From Sphingomonas sp. Leaf208 (GTDB lineage Bacteria; Pseudomonadota; Alphaproteobacteria; Sphingomonadales; Sphingomonadaceae), in NCBI RefSeq assembly GCF_001421415.1, contig NZ_LMKH01000035.1:412957-476956 (forward strand): DNA of 64,000 bases, in the 5' to 3' direction. The notes below the pieces were generated by a model. That model did not search any database, was not told where the DNA came from, and saw nothing but the letters and a program-made list of their open reading frames with translations. Of the stretch, positions 43,794-51,349 are shown in pieces (position 1 is the stretch's first letter; each line of letters opens with the position of its first letter). The translations under genes were made by a program, and so were the position numbers.

Positions 43794-45110
43794 TCAGGCC
43801 GCTTCTGCGATCCGTTCGATGCCGGTGAGGGAGTTCGGGCCAGCCGCCGCCAGCGTCACTTCCACCAGGTCGCCGATCGCGTGGTTGCCGATCAGGTGGA
43901 CCGATTGCAGCCAGGGGGACTTGCCGATCAGCTGGCCCGGGAGTTTTCCCGCGCGTTCGAGCAAGACGGTGCAGGTGCGGCCGACGGTGGCGGCGTTGAA
44001 GGCGTGCTGGTCGCGGTTGAGCGCGGCCTGGAGGCGCTGGAGGCGTTCGTCCATGACCGATTCCGGGACCTGCTCGACGATCGACGCCGCGGGGGTGCCG
44101 GGGCGAGGGCTGTATTTGAAGCTGTACGCCTGCGCGTAGCCGACCGCGTCGACGAGGCTGAGCGTGTCTTCGAACTCGGCATCGGTCTCGCCGGGGAAGC
44201 CGACGATGAAGTCGCCGGACAGTGCGATGTCGGGACGGACTTCGCGGACGCGGTCGAGCAGCCGGAGGTAGGAGTCGCGGGTGTGGCTGCGGTTCATCGC
44301 CTTCAGCACGCGGTCGCTGCCGGCCTGCACGGGGAGGTGGAGGAACGGCATCAGGCTTTCGATGTCGCGGTGCGCGTCGATCAGCCCTTGGGTCATGTCG
44401 TTGGGGTGGCTGGTGGTGTAGCGGATGCGCGCGAGGCCCGGGATGCGGTCGAGGTCGCGGATCAGGTCGTGCAGGCCACGCTCGTTTTCGCTCCAGGCGT
44501 TGACGTTCTGGCCGAGCAAAGTGATCTCGCGCGCGCCGGCGTCGACCAGCGCCTTGGCTTCGTCGACGATGGCGGCGAACGGGCGGCTGATTTCCGCGCC
44601 CCGCGTGTAGGGGACGACGCAGTAGGTGCAGAATTTGTCGCAGCCTTCCTGCACGGTCAGGAACGCCGAGGGGGCGACCTTCCGACGCGCGGGGAGCGCG
44701 CCGAACTTCGACAGCAGCGGCATGTCGGTGTCGAGCGAGGGCGTGCCGGCGGCGGCTTTCGCCACGAGATCGGGAAGGTTGTGATAGGCTTGCGGGCCGA
44801 CGACGATGTCGACTTTCGCGCGGGTGAAGATCTCCTCGCCCTCGGCCTGTGCGACGCAGCCGGCGACGGCGATCATGGGAGTCTTGCCGGACTTGCGGCG
44901 CTGGTCCTTCCGGAGGCGACCGATGTCCGAATAGACCTTTTCGGTGGCGCGTTCGCGGATGTGGCACGTGTTCAGGACGACGACGTCGGCGTCGATCGCA
45001 TCGGCCTGGGTGAGGCCCTGGGCGGCCATCAGTTCGGCCATGCGCTCGCCGTCGTAGACGTTCATCTGGCAGCCGAAGGATTTTACGTGGAAGGTTTTTG
45101 GGGGAGACAT
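43794..45110 (-). CDS. miaB: tRNA-2-methylthio-N6-dimethylallyladenosine synthase
   Basis: A 438-residue radical SAM methylthiotransferase acting at tRNA position 37. The N-terminal UPF0004 domain carries Cys14, Cys49 and Cys85 for the auxiliary cluster. The radical SAM motif CDKFCTYC places Cys at 157, 161 and 164. The C-terminal TRAM domain runs from about 375. The start at 45110 (MSPPKTFHVKSFGCQMN) is the family N-terminus; GGGGGAGA lies close upstream. Confidence 0.96.
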   Translation of the reverse strand: MSPPKTFHVKSFGCQMNVYDGERMAELMAAQGLTQADAIDADVVVLNTCHIRERATEKVYSDIGRLRKDQRRKSGKTPMIAVAGCVAQAEGEEIFTRAKVDIVVGPQAYHNLPDLVAKAAAGTPSLDTDMPLLSKFGALPARRKVAPSAFLTVQEGCDKFCTYCVVPYTRGAEISRPFAAIVDEAKALVDAGAREITLLGQNVNAWSENERGLHDLIRDLDRIPGLARIRYTTSHPNDMTQGLIDAHRDIESLMPFLHLPVQAGSDRVLKAMNRSHTRDSYLRLLDRVREVRPDIALSGDFIVGFPGETDAEFEDTLSLVDAVGYAQAYSFKYSPRPGTPAASIVEQVPESVMDERLQRLQAALNRDQHAFNAATVGRTCTVLLERAGKLPGQLIGKSPWLQSVHLIGNHAIGDLVEVTLAAAGPNSLTGIERIAEAA

Positions 45111-45201
45111 GCGGGAGGCCCTACCAAATTTGTGCGCGTGGGGGGAGGGGGCGTTGCTAGGTTGCCTCCCACGGTTCCCGGGCACCTCTTCGCGTCAGGC
45201 A

Positions 45202-45305
45202 CCGCCCCGGCGAAGGCCGGGGTCCAATTGGAAAGGTCGCAGTAACGAAGCGCCGTCTTCCGTTAGCGACGTCCCCCAATTGGGCCCCGGCCTTCGCCGG
45301 GGTGG
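45202..45305. repeat. family B inverted-repeat element (MITE-like)
   Basis: 104 bp with the family arms and the core AAAGGTCGCAGTAACGAAGC. It lies upstream of miaB. Confidence 0.88.
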
Positions 45306-45362
45306 AGTTTCAGTTTGCGGGGTGGTGTTCCTGTTGGGGATGGATGGAGCGTCCCTCCCTTG

Positions 45363-45415
45363 TTCTCCCGCGAAGGCGGGGGCCCAGTCTGGACTCCCGC
45401 CTTCGCGGGAGAACA
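45363..45415. repeat. family A 53-bp palindromic element
   Basis: Arms GTTCTCCCGCGAAGGCGGG and the near-complement ending GGGAGAAC. It lies 57 bases from the family B copy and 16 bases from the plsC stop. Confidence 0.9.
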
Positions 45416-45431
45416 CTCTATTGTTCGTGGC

Positions 45432-46118
45432 TTACAGCGCTTCCATGCGGCGGCGGGCTTCGGCGGCTATGGCTTTTCGGTCGCCGTATTCTGCGGGGTC
45501 GAAGGGTTCGGCGAAGTGCAGCGTTGCGACGAAATTGCCCCGGCGCTTCAAAACGCGGGCGGCGTGGTGTTGGCCGGGCTCGTCGCCGACCCAGGCGAGT
45601 TCATCGGTGGCCGCGCCGTAATCGATGCGGACCGGTTGGACCTTCACACCGGGCGGGGGCGGGTCGAGGGCTGCCAGCAACGCGGCTTTGAAGGGTAGGA
45701 GCGTGGTGCCGTCTCCCGTCGTGCCCTCGGGGAAGAGGGTTATGGGCCAGTCTGCCGCCAACGCGTCGCGGATTTGAGCGATCTGGGCGGTTACCGCCAT
45801 GCGGTCCGCACGCGAGACGAAGATGGTATGGTTGAGCGTGCAGAGCCAGCCGACCAGCGGGGCGCTGCGGAGTTCGGATTTCGCCACGAACGCGCTGCCC
45901 GTCGCGCCGGACAGGAGGAGGATGTCGATCCAGCTCAGATGGTTCGAGACGAAGACCACGTCGTGGCGAAGCGGGGTACCGGCGACATGCGCCTTGGCGC
46001 CGACAATCCGCGCGACTAATCCGAGAAAGCGCGGCGGCCACGGCGATTTGCGCCCGAATAGCCGCCACATCCCATGCAACGGCAGCGCCAGGATCAGCGC
46101 GACCAGCAGCGCCGCCAA
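45432..46118 (-). CDS. plsC: 1-acyl-sn-glycerol-3-phosphate acyltransferase
   Basis: About 228 residues. The acyltransferase motifs are NHLSWID (HX4D) near 59-65 and FPEGTT near 128-133; an N-terminal membrane segment starts the chain. It makes phosphatidic acid from lysophosphatidic acid. No ATG or GTG is available at the 5' end; TTG at 46118 is the only standard start after the fur stop, and it truncates a hydrophobic N-terminus that seems to continue upstream (GRIRLGARLAALLVA). The true start may be a rare codon near 46145 or TTG. Confidence 0.88.
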   Translation of the reverse strand: MAALLVALILALPLHGMWRLFGRKSPWPPRFLGLVARIVGAKAHVAGTPLRHDVVFVSNHLSWIDILLLSGATGSAFVAKSELRSAPLVGWLCTLNHTIFVSRADRMAVTAQIAQIRDALAADWPITLFPEGTTGDGTTLLPFKAALLAALDPPPPGVKVQPVRIDYGAATDELAWVGDEPGQHHAARVLKRRGNFVATLHFAEPFDPAEYGDRKAIAAEARRRMEAL

Positions 46119-46149
46119 CCGCGCGCCAAGGCGGATCCGGCCGATCGCG

Positions 46150-46572
46150 TCAGTCCTTGCGAGTAAGCGCGACGCCGTAGAGTTCCATGCGGTGATCGAC
46201 CAAGCGGAAGCCCAGCTTCTCGGCGATCGCCTTCTGCAACTGCTCGAGTTCGGGATCGACGAATTCGATCACCTTGCCGCTCTCGACGTCGATCAGGTGA
46301 TCGTGATGCGCTTCCGGGGCAGGCTCGTAGCGCGCGCGGCCGTCGCCGAAATCGTGGCGGTCGAGGATGCCGGCTTCCTCGAACAGGCGGACCGTGCGGT
46401 ACACCGTCGCGATCGAGATGCCGGGGTCGATCTGCGATGCGCGCTCATAGACCTTCTCGACGTCGGGATGGTCGTCAGCCTCGGACAGCACGCGCGCGAT
46501 GACGCGGCGCTGCTCGGTGATGCGCAGGCCCTTCTCGTTGCAGAGTGCTTCCAGATCGATTTTGCGCGGCAT
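46150..46572 (-). CDS. Fur-family metalloregulator
   Basis: A 140-residue winged-helix repressor: LRITEQRRVIARVL (DNA-binding start), ATVYRTVRLFEEAGIL (recognition helix), then HHDHLIDVESGKVIEF, with the metal-binding HHDH at 89-92. The CxxC pairs of E. coli Fur are missing; the only Cys is residue 11. That is typical of alphaproteobacterial Fur/Mur, so iron or manganese sensing cannot be decided. Confidence 0.9.
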   Translation of the reverse strand: MPRKIDLEALCNEKGLRITEQRRVIARVLSEADDHPDVEKVYERASQIDPGISIATVYRTVRLFEEAGILDRHDFGDGRARYEPAPEAHHDHLIDVESGKVIEFVDPELEQLQKAIAEKLGFRLVDHRMELYGVALTRKD

Positions 46573-46646
46573 GTGTCGTTCCCTCGTTGAGTGCCATGTA
46601 GGGCCTCCGCGCTGTTGCGAAAAGGGATAGTGACTCGCAATAAGCC

Positions 46647-47135
46647 TTAGCTGTTGATATCTTTCGAATATGTATGTGCGTCATACGCAACGCCGGTCTT
46701 ACCACGGTAGTAGGCGCGGCGTTCGCCGACCTTGGTGAAGCCGTGCGCGTCGTACATCTTGACCGCGTCGTTGCCGGCGCGGACCTCGAGGTGGAGCTTG
46801 GCGATGCTACCGACCGAGCAATCGGCGATCGCCGCGCGGATCAGCGCGGTGCCGACGCCGCGGCGGCGATAGTCTGGCGCGACCGCGATCAGCAGGAGTT
46901 CGGCTTCGTCGGCGACCGACCGGGTCATCGTGAAGCCGGCGGGGAAATCGTCGACGAACGCAATCGTCAGGTGGACGCCGGTCAGTGCGAGCACGCCGAG
47001 GCACTGGCTGCGCGTCCACGCCTCGCCGTAGCGCGGGTCGAACGCCTCGGTCATCAGTGCGTCGACGATCGCGAGATCGCGGGCGTCGCCGGTGCGGAGC
47101 GTGACGGTGCGCGTGGCGGCCTGGCGCGTGGCCAT
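46647..47135 (-). CDS. rimI: GNAT acetyltransferase, probably ribosomal-protein RimI type
   Basis: A 162-residue GNAT protein. The acetyl-CoA loop is VAPDYRRRGVGTALI near 93-107, followed by LEVRAGNDAVKMYDAHGF, which matches the RimI signature. RimI acetylates ribosomal protein S18. The ATG overlaps the tsaB stop by one base; tsaB-rimI pairing is widespread. The start at 47135 is preferred over an upstream extension that runs through tsaB. Confidence 0.88.
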   Translation of the reverse strand: MATRQAATRTVTLRTGDARDLAIVDALMTEAFDPRYGEAWTRSQCLGVLALTGVHLTIAFVDDFPAGFTMTRSVADEAELLLIAVAPDYRRRGVGTALIRAAIADCSVGSIAKLHLEVRAGNDAVKMYDAHGFTKVGERRAYYRGKTGVAYDAHTYSKDINS

Positions 47136-47752
47136 TATTTCGGGACCGACGGCTTGGCGTCGGGGGCACGGCCGTAGATCGGGCTTGGCGCTAGCGCGGT
47201 CAGTGCTGCCGGCAGCAGGATCGCGGCGGCTGCGTCGGGGAGTGCTTCGGTGAGGTCCAACCTGTCGTCGAGTGCGGCGAGCCAGCGGATGCCGTTGCCG
47301 ACTGCGCGCCGTCCTGCCAGCGCGGCGAGCGTGGCGTCGGGCTTCAGCGATACCATGTCGGATCGCGGCGACAGATCGGCGGAGAACGCTTGCATGAAGA
47401 CCTCGCCATGCCCGCCTTCCATGATCACCGCAATATCGTCGGTTAAGCGGTCGGCGAAACCGGCGGCGGCGATGAGCGGAAGCGAGGAAAAACCGGCAAT
47501 TTCCGCGCCCCAGCCGAGCGCGAGGCCACGGGCTGCGGCGATCCCGACGCGGACGCCGGTGAAGCTGCCGGGGCCGCAATCGACTATGATGCGGTCTGCT
47601 CGGCCACCTTCGGGCAACTCGGCGATCATCGGAATGAGGCGCTCGGCGTGGCCGCGGCCGACGACTTCGTGCGCGCGGGCGATGACGGCGCCGTCTTCGA
47701 TGAGGGCGACCGAGCAGGCGGTGGTGGATGTTTCGATGACTAAAGTGCGCAT
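47135..47752 (-). CDS. tsaB: tRNA threonylcarbamoyladenosine biosynthesis protein TsaB
   Basis: A 205-residue ASKHA-fold protein: MRTLVIETSTTACSVAL, HAERLIPMI, and the GPGSFTGVRVGIAAARGLA block. TsaB binds TsaD to make the t6A modification of tRNA. Metal residues are absent, as expected for TsaB. It is the first gene of the tsaB-rimI unit. Confidence 0.94.
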   Translation of the reverse strand: MRTLVIETSTTACSVALIEDGAVIARAHEVVGRGHAERLIPMIAELPEGGRADRIIVDCGPGSFTGVRVGIAAARGLALGWGAEIAGFSSLPLIAAAGFADRLTDDIAVIMEGGHGEVFMQAFSADLSPRSDMVSLKPDATLAALAGRRAVGNGIRWLAALDDRLDLTEALPDAAAAILLPAALTALAPSPIYGRAPDAKPSVPK

Positions 47753-47758
47753 TACTTC

Positions 47759-47862
47759 TTACCCTCTCCCCTCAGGGGGGAGGGCAGGGTGAGGAGCGCC
47801 GCAAGCGCTGCCCTTCCCAACTGCCCCTCACCCCGACCCTCTCCCCGCAGGGGAGAGGGAGC
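47759..47862. repeat. family E inverted-repeat element
   Basis: Arms TACCCTCTCCCCTC...GGGGAGAGGG. The relative at 54271-54418 has the same ends and inner GGTGAGG/CCTCACC. It lies about ten bases from the nitroreductase stop. Confidence 0.82.
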
Positions 47863-47872
47863 AGGTCCCGCC

Positions 47873-48466
47873 TCAAGCGATGCTGTTGAACTTCGCGAAG
47901 TCGGGGCGGGGCGAGCGGGCGTAGATCGTCGCGGGATCGCCGTGGCCGAGCGTCGAGATGAAGTTGGTCCGCACCGCCGGCGTTTCATGGAAGAACGCCG
48001 CATCGACCTTGCCTGCGTCGAAGCCCGACATCGGCCCGGTATCGAGCCCGAGCATCCGCGCGGCGATGATGAAATACGCCCCCTGCAACGTCGAGTTGCG
48101 GAACGCGGACGCCTCACGCAGTTCGGCGTTGCCGTCGAACCACGACTTCGCATCGGCGTGCGGGAATAGCTCGGGCAAATGCTCGTGGAAATTCGTGTCC
48201 ATGCCGATGATCACCGACACGGGGGCGTTGAGGATCTTCGGCTGGTTCTGCGCGCTGCATGCATCGGCGAGCTTCTGCTTGGCCTCGTCGCTGGTGACCC
48301 AGGTCAGGCGCGCGGGGAGCTGGTTGGCGGAGGTCGGACCCCATTTCATCAGGTCCCAGATCGCGTGCAGCTCGGACTCGGCGACCGGTTGATCGGTGTA
48401 GCCGTTATAGCTGCGGGCATCGCGGAAGACGGCGTCGAGGACGGTGTCGTCGAGTTTCTGACGCAT
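47873..48466 (-). CDS. nitroreductase family protein (RutE-like malonic semialdehyde reductase)
   Basis: A 197-residue FMN flavoprotein: LDAVFRDARSYNGYTDQPVAESEL, MKWGPTSANQLPARL (flavin site) and LGLDTGPMSGFD. These match HadB/RutE of the pyrimidine-degradation Rut pathway. The other rut genes are absent, so the substrate may differ. It starts one base inside the stop of the NifU-like gene. Confidence 0.88.
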   Translation of the reverse strand: MRQKLDDTVLDAVFRDARSYNGYTDQPVAESELHAIWDLMKWGPTSANQLPARLTWVTSDEAKQKLADACSAQNQPKILNAPVSVIIGMDTNFHEHLPELFPHADAKSWFDGNAELREASAFRNSTLQGAYFIIAARMLGLDTGPMSGFDAGKVDAAFFHETPAVRTNFISTLGHGDPATIYARSPRPDFAKFNSIA

Positions 48467-49047
48467 CAGACGGCTCTCACTTCGGTGACTTCGGGAACAT
48501 AGTATTTCAGCAACTGCTCGATGCCGTTCTTGAGCGTGGCGCTCGACGACGGGCAGCCGGCGCAGGCGCCCTGGAGCTGAAGTAACACCTTGCCCTTGTC
48601 GAAGCCGCGATAGACGATGTCGCCGCCGTCGTTCGCGACCGCGGGGCGGACGCGCGTGTCGATCAGTTCACGGATCTGCGCGACGATGTCAGCATCGGCG
48701 GGATCGTCCGACAGTGCCGGCTCGTCGGACGGCACCGAGAAGCCAGCGCGCGCGGGCTTGAACAGCGGCATCGCCGCGGAGAAATGATCGAGCAGGATCG
48801 CGAGCACGTCGGGCTTCAGGTCCGACCAGGCGGTACCGGGCGCGGCGGTGACCGACACGAAATCGCGGCCGAAGAACACGCCGGTGACGTCGCCGAGGCC
48901 AAAGATCGCATCGGCGAGCGAACTCACCTCGGCCTCTTCGGGGGTCGCGAAGTCGCGCGTGCCGGCTTCCATGACGGTGCGTCCCGGGAGGAACTTCAGC
49001 GTCGACGGGTTGGGAGTGGATTCCGTTTCGATGAGCATGAAGGGCAT
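48466..49047 (-). CDS. NifU-like Fe-S scaffold protein
   Basis: A 193-residue protein: the N-terminal Nfu_N domain (IETESTPNPSTLKFLPG, about 5-95), then the NifU-type domain from 120 with DGGDIVYRGFD and CAGCPSS, the Cys pair that holds a cluster. It hands 4Fe-4S clusters to target enzymes. It pairs functionally with the SUF, A-type and Mrp proteins in the window. Two in-frame ATG codons (49047, 49038) exist. Confidence 0.93.
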   Translation of the reverse strand: MPFMLIETESTPNPSTLKFLPGRTVMEAGTRDFATPEEAEVSSLADAIFGLGDVTGVFFGRDFVSVTAAPGTAWSDLKPDVLAILLDHFSAAMPLFKPARAGFSVPSDEPALSDDPADADIVAQIRELIDTRVRPAVANDGGDIVYRGFDKGKVLLQLQGACAGCPSSSATLKNGIEQLLKYYVPEVTEVRAV

Positions 49048-49190
49048 GTGGCCCGAAGGGGGCGGGGGATCAAGCGCGGAACGGGAAACGGTTTCTTTCG
49101 GGGGGTGAGGGGCATTCCGGCTAACGCGTTCGCGCCGGTACTGCGCTCCGGCTGTCTGGCAACGCGAAACGTGTAAATTGCGTCAGGGGC

Positions 49191-50216
49191 TTACGCCGCG
49201 AGCGGCAGTGGCGGACCTGACTGCTTGGTCCGCAGCTTGTCGGCCCAGCGGGTGAGCATTGCATCGTTGGCGGCGATCCAGTCCTGGGCCAGCGTGGTGA
49301 GAGCGGCGAGATACGCGGTACTCGAATTGTCCAGTCCGCCATCACCAGAGGGCAACGCGAAATCGGCGCGGTCATATGCGGCGATGTCCAGCCGCCGGGC
49401 CTGATAGGAGATCGTACTGGAACTGGCCTGCATCAGGATCGAGAAGATCGGCACGCCCCGGAACGGGTTCACCCAGCCGAGGAACGACCAGTTCCGCGCG
49501 GAGGGATAGGGTCGATCGGACCGGCCCGTACCCAGCGACAGGATCTCGATGTCGCCGAGATGCCAGCCAAGCTTGCGCCCCTCGATGATCGCCGCGATCG
49601 TTGGGTCGTTGGCAAACACGCCGCCATCGACCATCAGCAGATCCGGTTCCAATTTGGTGGGATCGTCGATCGCGGCCGGCTTGAAGAACGTCGGGGCCGC
49701 CGATGTCGCGCGTGCGGCGATATGTAGTGGGAAAACCCGCTCGGGGATGCCGAGCTTACGGTTATAATCGGGGCCGCCGGCCATGAACACCGCCTTGCGC
49801 GCCAGCAGGTCATACGCCGGAATGACGATATTCGTCAGCGCGTCGCGCGTCGTCACGCGCGTGCCGATCCGCGCCGCCAGGATCCGTTCGAGCGGCCGGG
49901 CGCTATAGGGCCAGCCCGGTACGCGAAGGGGTATGCCGAAGACGTGTGGGAATATCCGCTTGCTTTCGTTGCGGTAGAGATCGACGAGGTCGCTCGCCGA
50001 GCAGGCGGCCCGTTTCGGATCCGCCTCGCTGGGTGCGGTGAGACCGGCGGCGATGATTCCACCGGTCGACGTACCGGCGATCAGATCGAAACAGTCGTGC
50101 AGCGGCCGGCCGATCCGACGCTCCAGCTCGGCGAGGATCAGCGCGGGGATCAACCGGCGCGTGCCGCCGCCATCGATCGTCAGGATGAATCTCGGTTTCG
50201 TACGATCACTGTCCAC
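49191..50216 (-). CDS. patatin-like phospholipase
   Basis: A 341-residue acyl hydrolase. Nucleophile motif GTSTGG has Ser50; the dyad Asp is Asp197 in DGGVFAND. The oxyanion strand reads LTIDGGGTRRLIPALIL at 12-28, where families usually have DGGGxRG; an Arg replaces the last Gly. GGGAG and GAAGG precede the GTG at 50216, favouring this start over an upstream TTG. The genomic neighbours are not cyclase genes, so a CBASS role is not supported. Confidence 0.85.
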   Translation of the reverse strand: MDSDRTKPRFILTIDGGGTRRLIPALILAELERRIGRPLHDCFDLIAGTSTGGIIAAGLTAPSEADPKRAACSASDLVDLYRNESKRIFPHVFGIPLRVPGWPYSARPLERILAARIGTRVTTRDALTNIVIPAYDLLARKAVFMAGGPDYNRKLGIPERVFPLHIAARATSAAPTFFKPAAIDDPTKLEPDLLMVDGGVFANDPTIAAIIEGRKLGWHLGDIEILSLGTGRSDRPYPSARNWSFLGWVNPFRGVPIFSILMQASSSTISYQARRLDIAAYDRADFALPSGDGGLDNSSTAYLAALTTLAQDWIAANDAMLTRWADKLRTKQSGPPLPLAA

Positions 50217-50314
50217 GGCACCTTCTCCCACTGCTGGGCCGAGCGTCTCAGTAGGCGACCACAACGACGTCCGGAAATCGGTCCGGATCGGTGCAACCTC
50301 TCACGTGGGATCGC

Positions 50315-51052
50315 TCAGACGTCGAGTTGCTTCACTGCCGCGTTCCAGCTGCCGATGTTGCGGACCGCGTCCTGGACGAAGGCGGAGCGGCGGACGACGC
50401 CGAGGAACAGGTCGGCGATCCACTTGCCGGGGTTGCGCAGAGGGCGTTCGAACTGGATCAGCAACACGACGCGGGTGCCGTTGGTGTCGTTCCAGACCTC
50501 GTGCTGGTAGGTGTCGTCGAACACGAGCGTCTCGCCTTCCGCCCAGCGGACGGTGCGGTCGTGGACGCGCATGCGGACGTCGCCGTCGCGCGGGACGATC
50601 AGGCCGAGGTGGCAGGTGATGAGGCCCTTGGTGACACCGCGATGCTCGGGGATGTGCGTGCCGGGCGCGAGGATCGAGAAGAACGCGCTGTTGAGGCCGG
50701 GGATGCGGGCGACTGCGGAAGCGGTGTGCGGGCAGCGCGCGAGGCTTTCCTCGATCGGGTAGCCGTAGCCGTAGAGGAAGAACGAGCGCCATTTGTCGAC
50801 CTCTGCGATCGAGCGGTGATCGGGCGAGATCGTCGCCAGGCTGGGCGACGCTTTGCCCTGCAGCGCGACGCGGACGGCTTCGTCGCGGATCGCGGCCCAG
50901 TTCTCGCGCAGGCCTGCGGTCCAGGCGAAGTCGCGGACGTCGAGAACCGGATCGTTGGCGACCAGCGAGGACGAGGCGATCATCCGGTCGAACACGCCGC
51001 GCAAATGCTTGCCGACGCGGATGATCAGCGGGCGATTGGCCTCGGCGACCAT
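50315..51052 (-). CDS. aspartyl/asparaginyl beta-hydroxylase family protein
   Basis: About 245 residues of a 2-oxoglutarate/Fe(II) dioxygenase: SPSLATISPDHRSIAEVDKWRSFFLYGYG, PEHRGVTKGLITCHLGL and FDDTYQHEVWNDT, which hold the metal His residues and the 2OG Arg. Related proteins include LpxO. The target (protein or lipid A) is unknown. The ATG at 51052 begins homologous sequence; another in-frame ATG at 51202 has a better AGGG site but adds 50 low-complexity residues with a GHELGHELGQ duplication. Confidence 0.85.
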   Translation of the reverse strand: MVAEANRPLIIRVGKHLRGVFDRMIASSSLVANDPVLDVRDFAWTAGLRENWAAIRDEAVRVALQGKASPSLATISPDHRSIAEVDKWRSFFLYGYGYPIEESLARCPHTASAVARIPGLNSAFFSILAPGTHIPEHRGVTKGLITCHLGLIVPRDGDVRMRVHDRTVRWAEGETLVFDDTYQHEVWNDTNGTRVVLLIQFERPLRNPGKWIADLFLGVVRRSAFVQDAVRNIGSWNAAVKQLDV

Positions 51053-51349
51053 CGGCGCGCCGGGTTTGGGCGCGCCGGATATGACGTTCAGATCGGGCAC
51101 GCGGGTGCTACGGCGTACTGCCGGCTCGCCCGAATCCCGCCACAATGAACACTGCCCCAGTTCGTGGCCCAGTTCGTGCCCCAGTTCGGCTTCGACCGTC
51201 ATCTCTACCCTGCATCCGGGCGCGCGGTGGCGCCGATCCCCTTGTTCGGACACGATATACCGGCAGTGTTGGACGAAATGATGGCACCACTCGCCCGGTG
51301 CGGAGGCAGGGCACTGGCGAGCGACGCCCGCGACCGCTACAGGTGAACC

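Noticed and set aside
43608..45245. A 545-codon open frame opposite miaB
   Set aside because: Pure antisense of a clear miaB; composition is unlike a protein.
49191..51052. CBASS defence system around the patatin gene
   Set aside because: No cyclic-nucleotide synthase, ubiquitin-like or HORMA/TRIP13 gene is nearby; the neighbour is a dioxygenase.
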